This document shows, one piece after another, positions 43,658 to 52,366 of a stretch of DNA of 64,000 nucleotides. The stretch spans positions 1,488,001 to 1,552,000 of the forward strand of contig CAWCDI010000001.1 in assembly GCA_963794415.1 (NCBI GenBank), given 5' to 3'. Within the stretch, counting starts at the first letter, position 1, and every line of letters starts with the position of its first letter. The position numbers and the translations under genes are program-made. Source of the DNA: CAVPTL01 sp963794415. Lineage in GTDB: Bacteria > Actinomycetota > Thermoleophilia > Gaiellales > JAICJC01. A model generated the notes under the pieces. It did not search any database. It had not been told where the DNA came from and saw only the letters and a program-made list of their open reading frames with translations.

Positions 43658-44612
43658 GCTCCTTCTCCCAGGTGGCGAAGCGCGGCTGGGACGCCATCCC
43701 GGCGCGGAGGTAGAGCCGGTCGGCACCCGTGTCCGAAGCCGTGTCCACGTACAGGTAGACGCCCGCGCGACCCACGTCGTAGAACCGCTGGAAGCTCGCC
43801 CGCAGCACCGCCTCGCCCAGCCCGCGCCCGCGGTAGGCGCGGCGCACGCCGAGCTCGGCCACGTAGCCGAGGGTCGCATCCTCCTCTGCGTTCAGGGTGC
43901 CCACCGACACTCCTGCAACCGTCGCCCCCGCCCATGCGACCTGCCACACCGACGGATCAAACCCGCTGTCGGTGGCGATCTGGCGGTGGATCCACTCGTC
44001 GAACTCCGGAAACGTCTCGCCGAAGTGATCGGCGAAAGCCTCGGCCAGGCACGCGTACACCGCGGGCTCGTCTCCTTCGCCGAGCGGCCGGATCTGGATT
44101 CCGTCCGGTACCACGGGGTCGCGCGGCCGGCCCTCGAAGATGATCCCCATGCGCGAGAACCGTCGCACCTCGGCGTACCCGCGATCGCGCAGGAGCGCTG
44201 AGACGTGCGGCTCGTCGGCGAGCGCCCCCGCCCTGAACGCCACGCGCTCGCCGGCCGGAGCAAGCGCGACGAACCTGTCCGCTCGGCGGTAGAGGTCGTC
44301 CACCATCGCGCCGCCCACGCCGCGACCATGGTGCTCGAGCGCGACCACCCCGATGCCCATGACCTCGGTGTAGGGCGGGGCGCTCTCGACGTAGTGATAC
44401 CCGGCGACGTCGCCGCTGTCTGTGATGACCACCGCGCAGTCGTTCTGGAGGTCGGTCACCGGCGACGTCCACACGGAGATGACCCAGTCGAGGCTGGTGA
44501 GCGGCACCCCGATGAGTGCCTCCGACTCGGCGTTTGCCATCGCGACGACGGGCTCGGCGTCCTCGGGCCGCGGCGGGCGTACGTGGTATCCCTCCGGAAA
44601 CGACACGCCCAA
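43638..44612 (-). CDS. tandem GNAT acetyltransferase
   Basis: 324 aa with two GNAT domains. The first is degenerate around VMGIGVVALEHHGRGVGGAM; the second has the canonical acetyl-CoA loop ELGVRRAYRGRGLGEAVL (Q/RxxGxG/A). Tandem GNATs typically keep one active and one structural domain. Start TTG at 44612 or GTG at 44606. Acceptor unknown. Confidence 0.83.
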   Translation of the reverse strand: MGVSFPEGYHVRPPRPEDAEPVVAMANAESEALIGVPLTSLDWVISVWTSPVTDLQNDCAVVITDSGDVAGYHYVESAPPYTEVMGIGVVALEHHGRGVGGAMVDDLYRRADRFVALAPAGERVAFRAGALADEPHVSALLRDRGYAEVRRFSRMGIIFEGRPRDPVVPDGIQIRPLGEGDEPAVYACLAEAFADHFGETFPEFDEWIHRQIATDSGFDPSVWQVAWAGATVAGVSVGTLNAEEDATLGYVAELGVRRAYRGRGLGEAVLRASFQRFYDVGRAGVYLYVDTASDTGADRLYLRAGMASQPRFATWEKELRPAAE

Positions 44613-44647
44613 AGGCTACCGCCGCTCGCCGCGGTACACTCGCCGCG

Positions 44648-45095
44648 ATGGAGTTTCAGGCAACAGTCGAGCTACACGGAAAGACCGCAACGGGCATCGA
44701 GGTGCCTGCCGATGTGGTCGATGCCCTCGGGCAGGGCAAGCGCGCCGCCGTGGTCGTCACCATCGGCGGCTACTCGTATCGCACCACGGTCGCGCCGATG
44801 CGCGGCGCCTTCCTGATCCCGCTCTCAGCCGAGCATCGCACCGCTGGGGTCGCGCGGCGACGAGGTCACGGTCCAGCTCGAGCCCGATACGGCGCCCCGT
44901 GAGGTCGCGGTGCCCGACGACCTGGCGGCGGCGCTTGCGCCAGACGCCGCCGCGAGAGCCTTCTTCGACGAGCTCTCGTTCACCAACCGCAAGGAGTGGG
45001 TGCGCTGGATCGAGGACGCCAAGCGGCCCGAGACCCGCGCCACCCGGCTCGAGAAGACGGTGGAGGCGATGAAGGCTCAGAAGCGCACGCGGTAG
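44648..45095 (+). pseudogene. DUF1905/YdeI-like protein split by a frameshift
   Basis: From the ATG at 44648, MEFQATVELHGKTATGIEVP and YSYRTTVAPMRGAFLIPLSA match the DUF1905 domain. Near 44835-44862 the frame shifts by +1: the open frame afterwards gives GDEVTVQLEPDTAPREVAVP, PDDLAAALA and FTNRKEWVRWIEDAKRPETR, which is the OmpD-associated/YdeI C-terminus ending at 45095. The original frame instead runs into Arg/Gly-rich residues and stops by 44902. One intact ~148-aa gene has thus been broken by an indel, real or artefactual. Confidence 0.8.
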
Positions 45096-45096
45096 C

Positions 45097-45870
45097 TCAG
45101 TACGTCTTCTCGCCGTACGCGGTGCCGATCACCTCATACAGCTTGCCGGTCTTCGAGCGCGAGTAGAACACCACCTGATTCGCGTTGGACTTAGCCGAGT
45201 TGACGTACACCACCCCAGGCTTCTTCACCGCGGCGGGTGACGTCACGACCACAACGCGTGAGATGAAGCTCGCGTGCTTGGCGACCTGGTAGGCGAGCGC
45301 CGAGGCGGGCGTGGCGAAACACCACTGGCACGTCGTGTCGAGCCGGGCCAGGTGCAGCGCGATGTCATAGGCGACCTCGGCATCCGACCGGGCGTTCTCG
45401 TCCCACATCTTCCCGAACTCCGCGACCTTCATGGCGCGAAGCGACGAGAACATCCGCAGCCGCTCCGAGGGCAGATCCAGATCGTCGCCGACGAGCCCCG
45501 CGACGTGCCCCGTGGACGAGGTGACGAACCGCATCTGCGGCCAGTTCTTCGACGGCGCCGGGATGTCGTAGACCACGAACGGGTCGCGGGCGTCGGTGAG
45601 CCTGCGCACCGGTGACACCGTCACGCCCTTCAGCTTCATCTTCGCGGCGTAGGTCTTCCATACCGGGTACTGGCCCTGGTAGTCCTCGGAGAGCCGCTGC
45701 CAGGCGAGCAGCTCGTGCCGGACGGCGGCGTCGGGGTGCCTCGGCGGCGCCGGCGGTGCAGCAGTGGTGGTGCCGGCAACCGGGGGCACCGCGGTCGCCG
45801 AGCCGCATCCCGCAGCGACCGCCGCCAGGGCAGCGAGCGTGAGCATCATGAGGAGCCGACGGAAGGACAT
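45097..45870 (-). CDS. lipoprotein, 257 aa
   Basis: Start at MSFRRLLMM; signal peptide with lipobox LAAVAAGC (Cys about residue 22), a Pro/Thr-rich spacer, then a folded domain with ENARSDAEVAYDIALH, two cysteines (TCQWCF) and WTKTY-like ends. Extracytoplasmic, membrane-anchored. No family recognised. Confidence 0.75.
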   Translation of the reverse strand: MSFRRLLMMLTLAALAAVAAGCGSATAVPPVAGTTTAAPPAPPRHPDAAVRHELLAWQRLSEDYQGQYPVWKTYAAKMKLKGVTVSPVRRLTDARDPFVVYDIPAPSKNWPQMRFVTSSTGHVAGLVGDDLDLPSERLRMFSSLRAMKVAEFGKMWDENARSDAEVAYDIALHLARLDTTCQWCFATPASALAYQVAKHASFISRVVVVTSPAAVKKPGVVYVNSAKSNANQVVFYSRSKTGKLYEVIGTAYGEKTY

Positions 45871-45924
45871 AGTCGCTTCTATCGGCACATACTCTGGAAG
45901 GATGAGCCGAGCGAGGAGGGGCGG

Positions 45925-46326
45925 CTACGCCTCGCGCTGGGACATCGCAGCATCGACCTTGCTGCGAAAGCCGGCATCGCTCGAGTAGAGCCGCTGAAAC
46001 TCGTCGGTGGGGATCACGACGAGCTTGACGTCGGTGTCGGCCGAGATCGAGGCGTTGCGCGACATCGCATAGCCCGGGCCGGCAACCAGGGACGCCGACT
46101 CGCCGAAGAAGGCCCCGCTTCCCAGCACGTTGACCACCTCATCGCCGCGGGCGACCCGCACGGTTCCCTCGAGGATCACGAAAAACCCGTCGGTCACCTC
46201 GCCCAGGCGGAAGATCTCACGCCCCTCGGGAAACGAGCGCTCCTTGGCGGCGGCGGCAAGCGTCTCGAGATCGGCGCCGGAGACGTCTGAGAACACGTCG
46301 ATCTGCTGGATCTCGGAGGCATTCAT
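45925..46326 (-). CDS. cyclic-nucleotide-binding (CRP-like sensor) domain protein
   Basis: 133 aa with one cNMP-binding beta-roll: FFVILEGTVRVARG, VLGSGAFFGESASLVAG (phosphate-binding cassette FGE-S) and no helix-turn-helix. A stand-alone sensor or partner protein. The first ATG giving the conserved SEIQQIDVFSDV start was chosen. Divergent from the gene at 46445. Confidence 0.88.
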   Translation of the reverse strand: MNASEIQQIDVFSDVSGADLETLAAAAKERSFPEGREIFRLGEVTDGFFVILEGTVRVARGDEVVNVLGSGAFFGESASLVAGPGYAMSRNASISADTDVKLVVIPTDEFQRLYSSDAGFRSKVDAAMSQREA

Positions 46327-46444
46327 GATGAGGCGTGACGATAGCCGAGACCGTCTCGGGGCTGCGGCGCGGTACCAGGGATTGAGCCGCACGTGCTCGT
46401 TACGCGCTCGCTGGCTCCACGTTTCAGCCTGCGACGGCTAGCGT

Positions 46445-47044
46445 ATGCGGATGCTCTGGCTCTTCGGCATCCTGTCTGGCGTCTTCCAGGCAGCGTGCTT
46501 CGTCCCCTACGCCCGCGACATCTTCAAGGGCGATACGCGGCCGCATCGCGGCACGTGGACGATCTGGTGTGCGCTCTCGCTCATCGTGCTTCTGTCACAG
46601 CGCGCGGACGGCGGCACCTGGAGCCTTCTGATGGCCGCCACGCAGTTCTTCGGGACGCTCTTCATCGCCCTGGTCTCCATCCGCCGTGGCGTGGGCGGCA
46701 CGAGCCGCACCGAGCTGCTTCTGCTCGCCACCGCCGGCGCCGGCATCGTGGGCTGGTACGTGGCAGACGACCCCACCATCGCGACGGTGTTCGTGGTGCT
46801 CTCCGACACCATCGCGATCGCGCTGATGCTCCCCAAGACGTATGCAGACCCGTACTCCGAGACGCTCTCGACCTACGTGCTCAGCGGTCTCAGCGGGCTC
46901 TTCGCCGTGCTGGCCGTCGGCTCGTTCGACTTCGGGCTGGTGATCTACCCCGCCTACGTCATCTTCGCCGACATCCTCGTAATCGTGGTTGCGAGCGCGC
47001 GGCGGTCGCAGCTCGCCGCGCAGCCTGCCCCGGCGTCCGAGTAA
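46445..47044 (+). CDS. membrane protein with PQ-loop-like halves, 199 aa
   Basis: Six or seven hydrophobic segments. ACFVPYARDIFKGDTRPHRG followed by TWTIW in the first half and LMLPKTYADPYSETLSTYVL in the second resemble the Pro-containing repeats of PQ-loop/SWEET proteins, suggesting a sugar or small-molecule transporter-like fold. This is a pattern match only. ATG start. Confidence 0.65.
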   Translation: MRMLWLFGILSGVFQAACFVPYARDIFKGDTRPHRGTWTIWCALSLIVLLSQRADGGTWSLLMAATQFFGTLFIALVSIRRGVGGTSRTELLLLATAGAGIVGWYVADDPTIATVFVVLSDTIAIALMLPKTYADPYSETLSTYVLSGLSGLFAVLAVGSFDFGLVIYPAYVIFADILVIVVASARRSQLAAQPAPASE

Positions 47045-47047
47045 GCG

Positions 47048-48028
47048 CTATCGGTCGATGCCGAAGAGCCGCCGCGCGTTGCCCTCGCTGAACTTCTCCC
47101 GATCGGCATCGCTCCCGAACTCGCCAAGGAATCGCTCCAGATCCTGGCGCGTCGGCTCCTGAAACGGATAGTCGGTCGAGAAGAGCAGCCGATCGATGGT
47201 AGTCGCCTCGAGGGCGTGGTGAAGGAGCGCGGGGTTGTACATGCCCGAGCTGGTTATGTAGACACTCGACTGGATGCACTCCGAGACCTTCTGCTCGAGC
47301 CCGGCGATGCGCGAAAGGCTCTCGGTCCTGTCCTGCCAGAACAGCAGCAGCTCGCCCCAGTGCCCGAGGACGAGCTTGAGTCCAGGGTGGCGGTCGAACG
47401 TGCCGCGCGCGATCACGCGCAGGGCCGCGAGGGCAGCTTCCAGATGCCATCCCCACGCGAAGGTCGAGAGCGCCAGATCGACCATCGGATCAATTCCCGA
47501 GTATGCGGCCTTCCGCACCGCGTTCGACGGGATCTGCGGGTGGATGAAGATCGGCTGGCCGAGCGCCTCGGCACGCGCGAAGAGCTCCTCGTAGCGGGGA
47601 TCGTCCAACGGGATGTCGCCGGTCCGGCCGTACACCATCGCACCGACGAACCCGAGGCCGGCTGCTCGCTCGAGCTCATCGGCGACCGCTCCCGGTGCGG
47701 ACATCGGCAGCGTGGACATCGCGCGAAGCCGCGTCGGGTGCCGCGCCACCGCCTCTGCGGCGAGGTCATTGGTATGCCGGCAGAGCGCCACCGCTTCGGC
47801 GGCCGCGAGGGGTCCCGTGCTAGGCGGAGCCAGCGAGATCACGTGCATGTCGATGCCCTGCTCATCCATCGCTTCGATCCGGAGATCGCCGATGTCCTCG
47901 AGCCGCGCGAGGTGGTCACCCATGTCGTTGAACGCGAGGCTCTCGTCCCGGCTTGCCTCGGGCAACCGGTTCAAGGCAGCAGTGAGCTCCGGGGTCGTCC
48001 AGTGCTCTTCGACTGCGATGAGTGCCAA
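47048..48028 (-). CDS. amidohydrolase-family protein (ACMSD/resorcylate-decarboxylase-like)
   Basis: 326 aa TIM barrel. N-terminal AVEEHW (zinc ligand region), ISLAPPSTG, IFIHPQIP (His), LGHWGELL (His) and LLFSTDYPFQ (Asp), as in the amidohydrolase 2 group that decarboxylates aromatic or alpha-keto acids. TTG start with GGAGAG upstream. Substrate unknown. Confidence 0.88.
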   Translation of the reverse strand: MALIAVEEHWTTPELTAALNRLPEASRDESLAFNDMGDHLARLEDIGDLRIEAMDEQGIDMHVISLAPPSTGPLAAAEAVALCRHTNDLAAEAVARHPTRLRAMSTLPMSAPGAVADELERAAGLGFVGAMVYGRTGDIPLDDPRYEELFARAEALGQPIFIHPQIPSNAVRKAAYSGIDPMVDLALSTFAWGWHLEAALAALRVIARGTFDRHPGLKLVLGHWGELLLFWQDRTESLSRIAGLEQKVSECIQSSVYITSSGMYNPALLHHALEATTIDRLLFSTDYPFQEPTRQDLERFLGEFGSDADREKFSEGNARRLFGIDR

Positions 48029-48093
48029 CGCTGCTCTCCGTTCATCGTCGTCTGGGGGTTTTTCCCACCAGATGTCAGGAGTATCCTCGGACG

Positions 48094-48621
48094 ATGAGCC
48101 AGACGCCGAAGCAGCAGCCCGTCTACGCGCTCCTCGACGATGCTCAGTCGTTGCAGATCGCGACCGTAGGCGTCCTCGTGGCGGCGTTCTGGGTCTGGAA
48201 TGCGTCTGCGAACGGCATCGTCGGGGTCGTGAGCTCCCTGGTGGGCGCGGCGGTCTTCGGCGGCCTCATGCTGTTGATCAGGCGAGACCCACCCTTGCTG
48301 CAGAAGCTTCCGCCGCTCGAGGCCGCGGCCAGGGTGCCAGTGAGCCCGAACGGCCGCGCGCGCCTTGTGGCCGCGGCGATCGCAAACGTTCTCGTCCTGG
48401 CCGCGGTCATGACGGGTCTTGCAGTCCTCATCGGCGGCGTTGTGTCGGTCTGCTCCGTGCTCACCGGAGGTCTGGCTGCCCAGATCGTCTGGGCCGCGCG
48501 GACGCGCCGGCTCGAGCAGAAGGCCGGTTCCTCGATCGCGGTGAAGGTACGCACGTTTTCCCCACGTGGATCGGAGTACTGCTGGGCCGATCGCGGCGTT
48601 GAGCCCTCCAGAACGACGTAG
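48094..48621 (+). CDS. membrane protein, 175 aa
   Basis: Starts MSQTPKQQPVYALLDD. Four hydrophobic segments arranged as two pairs (GVLVAAFWVWNASANG, VSSLVGAAVFGGLMLLI; then LVAAAIANVLVLAAVMTGLA, VSVCSVLTGGLAAQIVWAA) and a basic C-terminal tail. No family. Ends before a hairpin shared with the convergent Rieske gene. Confidence 0.65.
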   Translation: MSQTPKQQPVYALLDDAQSLQIATVGVLVAAFWVWNASANGIVGVVSSLVGAAVFGGLMLLIRRDPPLLQKLPPLEAAARVPVSPNGRARLVAAAIANVLVLAAVMTGLAVLIGGVVSVCSVLTGGLAAQIVWAARTRRLEQKAGSSIAVKVRTFSPRGSEYCWADRGVEPSRTT

Positions 48622-48632
48622 CCTCCACCCCG

Positions 48633-48653
48633 GTCGGCGTGGCGTACGCCGAC
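48633..48653. terminator. hairpin between convergent genes
   Basis: GTCGGCGT-GGCGT-ACGCCGAC, perfect 8-bp stem, no T tract, between the ends of the membrane-protein and Rieske genes. Confidence 0.4.
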
Positions 48654-48663
48654 ACCAAGCGGA

Positions 48664-49008
48664 TCAGACCTCGACGATGAGGTATGTCCCATCCCCGGAG
48701 ACCTCCGCCGTAAGCAGCTCAAGCGGAGACTCCGCGGGCTCGAGCAGCACCTCGCCGGTCAGGAGATTGAACTCCGAGCCGTGGCAGTTACATACCAGGA
48801 TGTGCTCGTCGACGACCTCGCCGTCTCTCACCAGCGAGCACTGAGCATGGGGACAGTCGCGCGCGGTGACTGTCCAGCCCCGGGCGTGCCGGATCACCGC
48901 GAGCTCGGCCCCCTCGATCTCTGCGGGCACGATCGTGCCGACCGGCGCCCCGGGATCGACGTCGATGCGAAATCTCTGCGGGGCGTCAGCGCCTGAGTGC
49001 TCGCCCAT
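48664..49008 (-). CDS. Rieske [2Fe-2S] ferredoxin
   Basis: 114 aa. Cluster ligands C52-x-H54 (DCPHAQC) and C73-x2-H76 (CNCHGSEF), then FNLLTGEV and the Pro-containing loop LEPAESPLELL. A soluble electron carrier. Its ATG overlaps the P450 stop by three bases, so it is probably the dedicated redox partner of that P450, an uncommon pairing, since bacterial P450s usually use 2Fe-2S adrenodoxin-like or 3Fe-4S ferredoxins. Confidence 0.92.
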   Translation of the reverse strand: MGEHSGADAPQRFRIDVDPGAPVGTIVPAEIEGAELAVIRHARGWTVTARDCPHAQCSLVRDGEVVDEHILVCNCHGSEFNLLTGEVLLEPAESPLELLTAEVSGDGTYLIVEV

Positions 49009-50213
49009 CAGACGTCCCAGACCACAGGCAGCGGCTTTGCTCCACGCACCGCCCACCCGTGCACCTCGGCCTCGCGATCCGGATCCAGCCGCAATCCCGG
49101 GAGCCGCGTGAAGAGCTCCTCCACCGAGACCTGGGCGATCTGCCGGGCCACGTGGTGGCCCACGCAGAAGTGCTTGCCGAATCCAAACGCCATGTTGGTC
49201 GTGCGCGGCCGGTCGAGGTCGAAGACGTCGGGTCGCTCGAAGTGCGTCTCGTCGCGGTTCGCCGAGCCGATGACGAGCGCGACCTCGGTCTGTGCGGGAA
49301 CCAGCACTCCGCCGATCACCACGTCGGCCGTCGTCAGCTTCTCCGTCATGCTGAACGGCGGGATCCACCGCAACCCTTCGTGCACCGCCGCCGCCGAGAG
49401 CTCCGGAGGGTCCGCAGCGAGCGCTGCGGCCTGCTCGGGCCGGCCGAGGACGCCCAGCAGGGCGTTTGCCACGGCATGGGCCGGCTCCTGAAACCCGCCG
49501 ACGATCATCGTCCCCATCGTGCCGATGATGTCGTCGACCGATCGGCTCTGCCCGTCTGGCACGCCCAGGTGCACCATGCGATCGATGGTGCTCCCGTCGG
49601 GCCGGCCGTCCAGCTCGTCGATCCGCGCGGTCAGGTACTCGCGAAGCTCCGCCTTCACCACCGCCGCGTGCTCGGCGATCGCGGGATCGCCGCGCCCCAG
49701 ATCCACGAGATAGGCCGCAAGGCCGTGAAACCACCGAAGGAGCGTGTCGTCGGAGACGTCGTCGAGCCCGAGCACGTCGCCCACCGCCCGGGAGCTGATG
49801 AGCTCGAGCACGTCGCCGGTGAGCTCCGCACTTCCCCGCTCCCTCACAGCGTCCACGTACCTCGCGGCGGTCGGTCGCAGTAGCGTCTCGACGTAGTCGT
49901 TGACGGCACGGGGCCGGAATCGCGCATCGAGCGGCGCGCGGGCCTGGCGGTGCTCCTCCCCTGTCATGGCCATCACGTTCGGGAGGCCGTAGACCAGCTC
50001 GTGCACGTCCCGCGTCGGCCCGAACACCTCGTCAGCGGCTCCGGCCTCGGAGCACAGATCCCACGTCGTGATCCAGAGGCGCTCCGTCTCGGGCACCCAC
50101 GCGATCGGCTGCTCACGCCGCATCCGGGCGTAGAGCGGATACGGATCGTGCTCGATCTCGGCAAGAGAAACGTCGACGACGGAATCGGTGGCGAGGGGGT
50201 AGCTGCTGCTCAT
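49008..50213 (-). CDS. cytochrome P450
   Basis: 401 aa, bacterial class I length. Helix K EGLR (E279, R282), meander region, and haem loop AFGFGKHFCVGHHVAR with C350. The I helix reads GGFQEPAHAV (239-248) instead of the usual AGxxT, so the acid-alcohol pair for oxygen activation is altered (Glu-Pro). Coupled to the Rieske ferredoxin gene. Hydroxylase or alternative chemistry; substrate unknown. Confidence 0.93.
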   Translation of the reverse strand: MSSSYPLATDSVVDVSLAEIEHDPYPLYARMRREQPIAWVPETERLWITTWDLCSEAGAADEVFGPTRDVHELVYGLPNVMAMTGEEHRQARAPLDARFRPRAVNDYVETLLRPTAARYVDAVRERGSAELTGDVLELISSRAVGDVLGLDDVSDDTLLRWFHGLAAYLVDLGRGDPAIAEHAAVVKAELREYLTARIDELDGRPDGSTIDRMVHLGVPDGQSRSVDDIIGTMGTMIVGGFQEPAHAVANALLGVLGRPEQAAALAADPPELSAAAVHEGLRWIPPFSMTEKLTTADVVIGGVLVPAQTEVALVIGSANRDETHFERPDVFDLDRPRTTNMAFGFGKHFCVGHHVARQIAQVSVEELFTRLPGLRLDPDREAEVHGWAVRGAKPLPVVWDV

Positions 50214-50285
50214 GGGCGGTTCGCGATCTTAACTGCTGGCGGGCGTCGGGCCCAAACGCGCGGGGCGGCGGAGCTTTGTGCGAAT

Positions 50286-50630
50286 TCAGAGCAGCACCCA
50301 TGCGACCCATACGGCAATGACCAGCGACACGCCCGCGAATGCAATCCCGATCGCCAGGGCGGCGTGCGAACCCTCAGCTTGCGGGTCGTCGCCTCGACGC
50401 TCGGCCGCTAGCACTGCTTCCGCTGCTGCCCTGCGCGTGTTCCTGATCTCGAAACGCACCCGCTTCCCATTCCGAAAGAGGCTCCCAGTCCAGGAGTCCC
50501 ATTGGGACGGCACTCCTCCCTGCACCCGCGCGCCCCATGCATCGTCATATCGCACCTCGAGTTCCAAGCCGAGCGCCTCCGCTTCAGCGTATAAGGCCGC
50601 TACGGCGGCGTCATCCTCATCGTTACTCAT
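50286..50630 (-). CDS. hypothetical protein with C-terminal membrane helix, 114 aa, paralogue of 7802-8083
   Basis: N-terminal ~85 residues match the protein at 7802 (see there). The C-terminus adds HAALAIGIAFAGVSLVIAVW, a tail-anchor-like helix. A membrane-attached and a soluble version of the same small domain are thus present in one genome. Function unknown. Confidence 0.7.
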   Translation of the reverse strand: MSNDEDDAAVAALYAEAEALGLELEVRYDDAWGARVQGGVPSQWDSWTGSLFRNGKRVRFEIRNTRRAAAEAVLAAERRGDDPQAEGSHAALAIGIAFAGVSLVIAVWVAWVLL

Positions 50631-50667
50631 ACCACGCCGTCAACTCCCGCCAGCCGTGCATCGACGG

Positions 50668-50937
50668 TCAACGACTCAGCCAGAAAATCGCGGCTGTAAA
50701 GCCAACCGGGATCGCCACCCCGATCACGACGCTGACCAGAACTACCCAGTGTGGCGTCGTGGTGGGCTCCCCCTCTTTCGGGCTCCCCGTGGCATCCGGA
50801 AATCGCCGGGATGGCATCCCGGGTGCCCCGCTGTGCCCACCGATAGTGCGGCCTACCGATCGGTTGAAGGCCTCGAAGTCGATCTCCGAGTCACGGGCCT
50901 TCGCGGGTTCTCGCAGCCAACGACCAAGCCTCGACAT
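50668..50937 (-). CDS. small tail-anchored membrane protein, 89 aa
   Basis: AAGGGAC lies just before the ATG. Hydrophilic Arg/Pro/Gly-rich N-terminal 65 residues, then WVVLVSVVIGVAIPVGFTAA as a single membrane helix. No family. It lies 37 bases upstream of the tail-anchored protein gene at 50286 and is probably co-transcribed with it. Confidence 0.55.
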   Translation of the reverse strand: MSRLGRWLREPAKARDSEIDFEAFNRSVGRTIGGHSGAPGMPSRRFPDATGSPKEGEPTTTPHWVVLVSVVIGVAIPVGFTAAIFWLSR

Positions 50938-51069
50938 GTCCCTTCTACTACCCCAGGGAACCGCGTCGCAGTCGGTAGCCGACAGGCCAAGCGGTGATTG
51001 CCGGATGCTGACTTACGTCGTGAAACGCACAAACTTCAAGTTCTGACGACTGCGACCCGATACAACCGC

Positions 51070-52140
51070 ATGCGTGTCGCACTGGCAATCGTCTGCGCCG
51101 CGGGATCGCTCGTTGCGGCGAGCGGCTGCGGCCAGGCCGCCTCGTCGAGCGGGGGCTCAGGCTCCGCACCGATCACCGGCTCCGGCGGCGTCCGCGAGCT
51201 CCACTTGACGGTCGGTGGGAAGTCGAGCACTGAGTGGTACGTCAAGGACGGCCCGTGGTCAACCTCGCTCGGCAAGGGGTTTGCCATCGTCTATGACGGG
51301 AGCGAGTATGTCGAGCGGTTCGACACCACCTACCGCCTCGTCAAGGGCGACACAGGCTACGTGCACGCTTACGCGATCCCGTTCGTCCAGGTGGCTCCCG
51401 GCATCGCCATCATGCACGCCTACGACGCCGGTGAGCTGACGAACGCTGCCGGTAACAAGGTGAAGGTCGCCAAGGCCCCGGACGGAACGGTCACGATCAG
51501 CCTCCCGGTCGAGTCCGACAGCGACACATCCTCGACCACCACCGAGTACCACATCGTCGCCGACCCACCGATCTCACTCGAGGACGCGCGCTCGCACGGG
51601 GCATTCGCGATCCCCCACGGCACGCCCAACGAGACGATCACCGCCAGCGCGCCAGGAAGTGCCTCGTCCATCGGCATACCAGCCTACTGGTTCGGCCCCA
51701 AGCTGCAGGATCGCACCGCCCGCGTCTCGGTACAGATCAAGAAGACCACCTCGCAGGAAGACGACATCTCGAACGCCCGCGACTACACCACGATCTACCG
51801 GCACGCCGCGATTCCGAGCGCCGGCACGACGCATGGCTATGCGGCGTACCCGGGTCTCGGCGACGACACCACCGGCGACGTCTACGTCAAGAACCTTCTC
51901 AACAGCGAGCGCACGGAGATCGACCCAAGCATCATTGTGTCCGGCCGTACGGCTACCCCTGTCACGCTCAGCGACGGCGAGCGCGCGACCCTCTACACCT
52001 GGGACAACCCGGCGATCTCGCCCGGCGGCGGAAGCTTCGTCGTCCGGACAGACAAGGTCACGATCGAGGTCAACTACATCGGACAGACGTCGCTCGAAAT
52101 CGCCAAGCAGCTCGTCGGCCAGATGCGCCCTGTCGGGTAA
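51070..52140 (+). CDS. lipoprotein, 356 aa
   Basis: Start at MRVALAIVCAAG; lipobox VAASGC at about residue 20, then a Ser/Gly linker and a beta-rich body (LHLTVGGKSSTEWYV, YVHAYAIPFVQVAPG, DVYVKNLLNSERTEID). Secreted and membrane-anchored. No family recognised. Confidence 0.75.
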   Translation: MRVALAIVCAAGSLVAASGCGQAASSSGGSGSAPITGSGGVRELHLTVGGKSSTEWYVKDGPWSTSLGKGFAIVYDGSEYVERFDTTYRLVKGDTGYVHAYAIPFVQVAPGIAIMHAYDAGELTNAAGNKVKVAKAPDGTVTISLPVESDSDTSSTTTEYHIVADPPISLEDARSHGAFAIPHGTPNETITASAPGSASSIGIPAYWFGPKLQDRTARVSVQIKKTTSQEDDISNARDYTTIYRHAAIPSAGTTHGYAAYPGLGDDTTGDVYVKNLLNSERTEIDPSIIVSGRTATPVTLSDGERATLYTWDNPAISPGGGSFVVRTDKVTIEVNYIGQTSLEIAKQLVGQMRPVG

Positions 52141-52332
52141 CCGGCAGGCCCCTCAGCCGGCACACGATCGTGCGACGACCTCCAGGGCGCCACTCGCCCT
52201 CCCTGGCGGGTAGCTCACGACCTATGAAGACGGCGTCCCCATCTACCTCTTTGCGACCGATCGCCGGCGCTCCTCGCCGAACCGAGCGCGAGGAATGAAC
52301 TCCGCGATCAGCTGGATCGAGGTGGTCGCACG

Positions 52333-52366
52333 TTGACACTCTTGTACCTGCGGGTACGTTTGAGCG
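52333..52366 (+). promoter_or_regulatory. promoter TTGACA-N16-TACGTT with overlapping operator-like repeat
   Basis: Consensus -35 TTGACA (52333-52338) and TACGTT (52355-52360). The transcription start predicted 6-7 bases on coincides with the GTG at 52367, implying a leaderless mRNA. The inverted repeat GTACC-N4-GGTAC (52344-52357) covers the spacer and -10, a natural repressor site. Confidence 0.6.
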
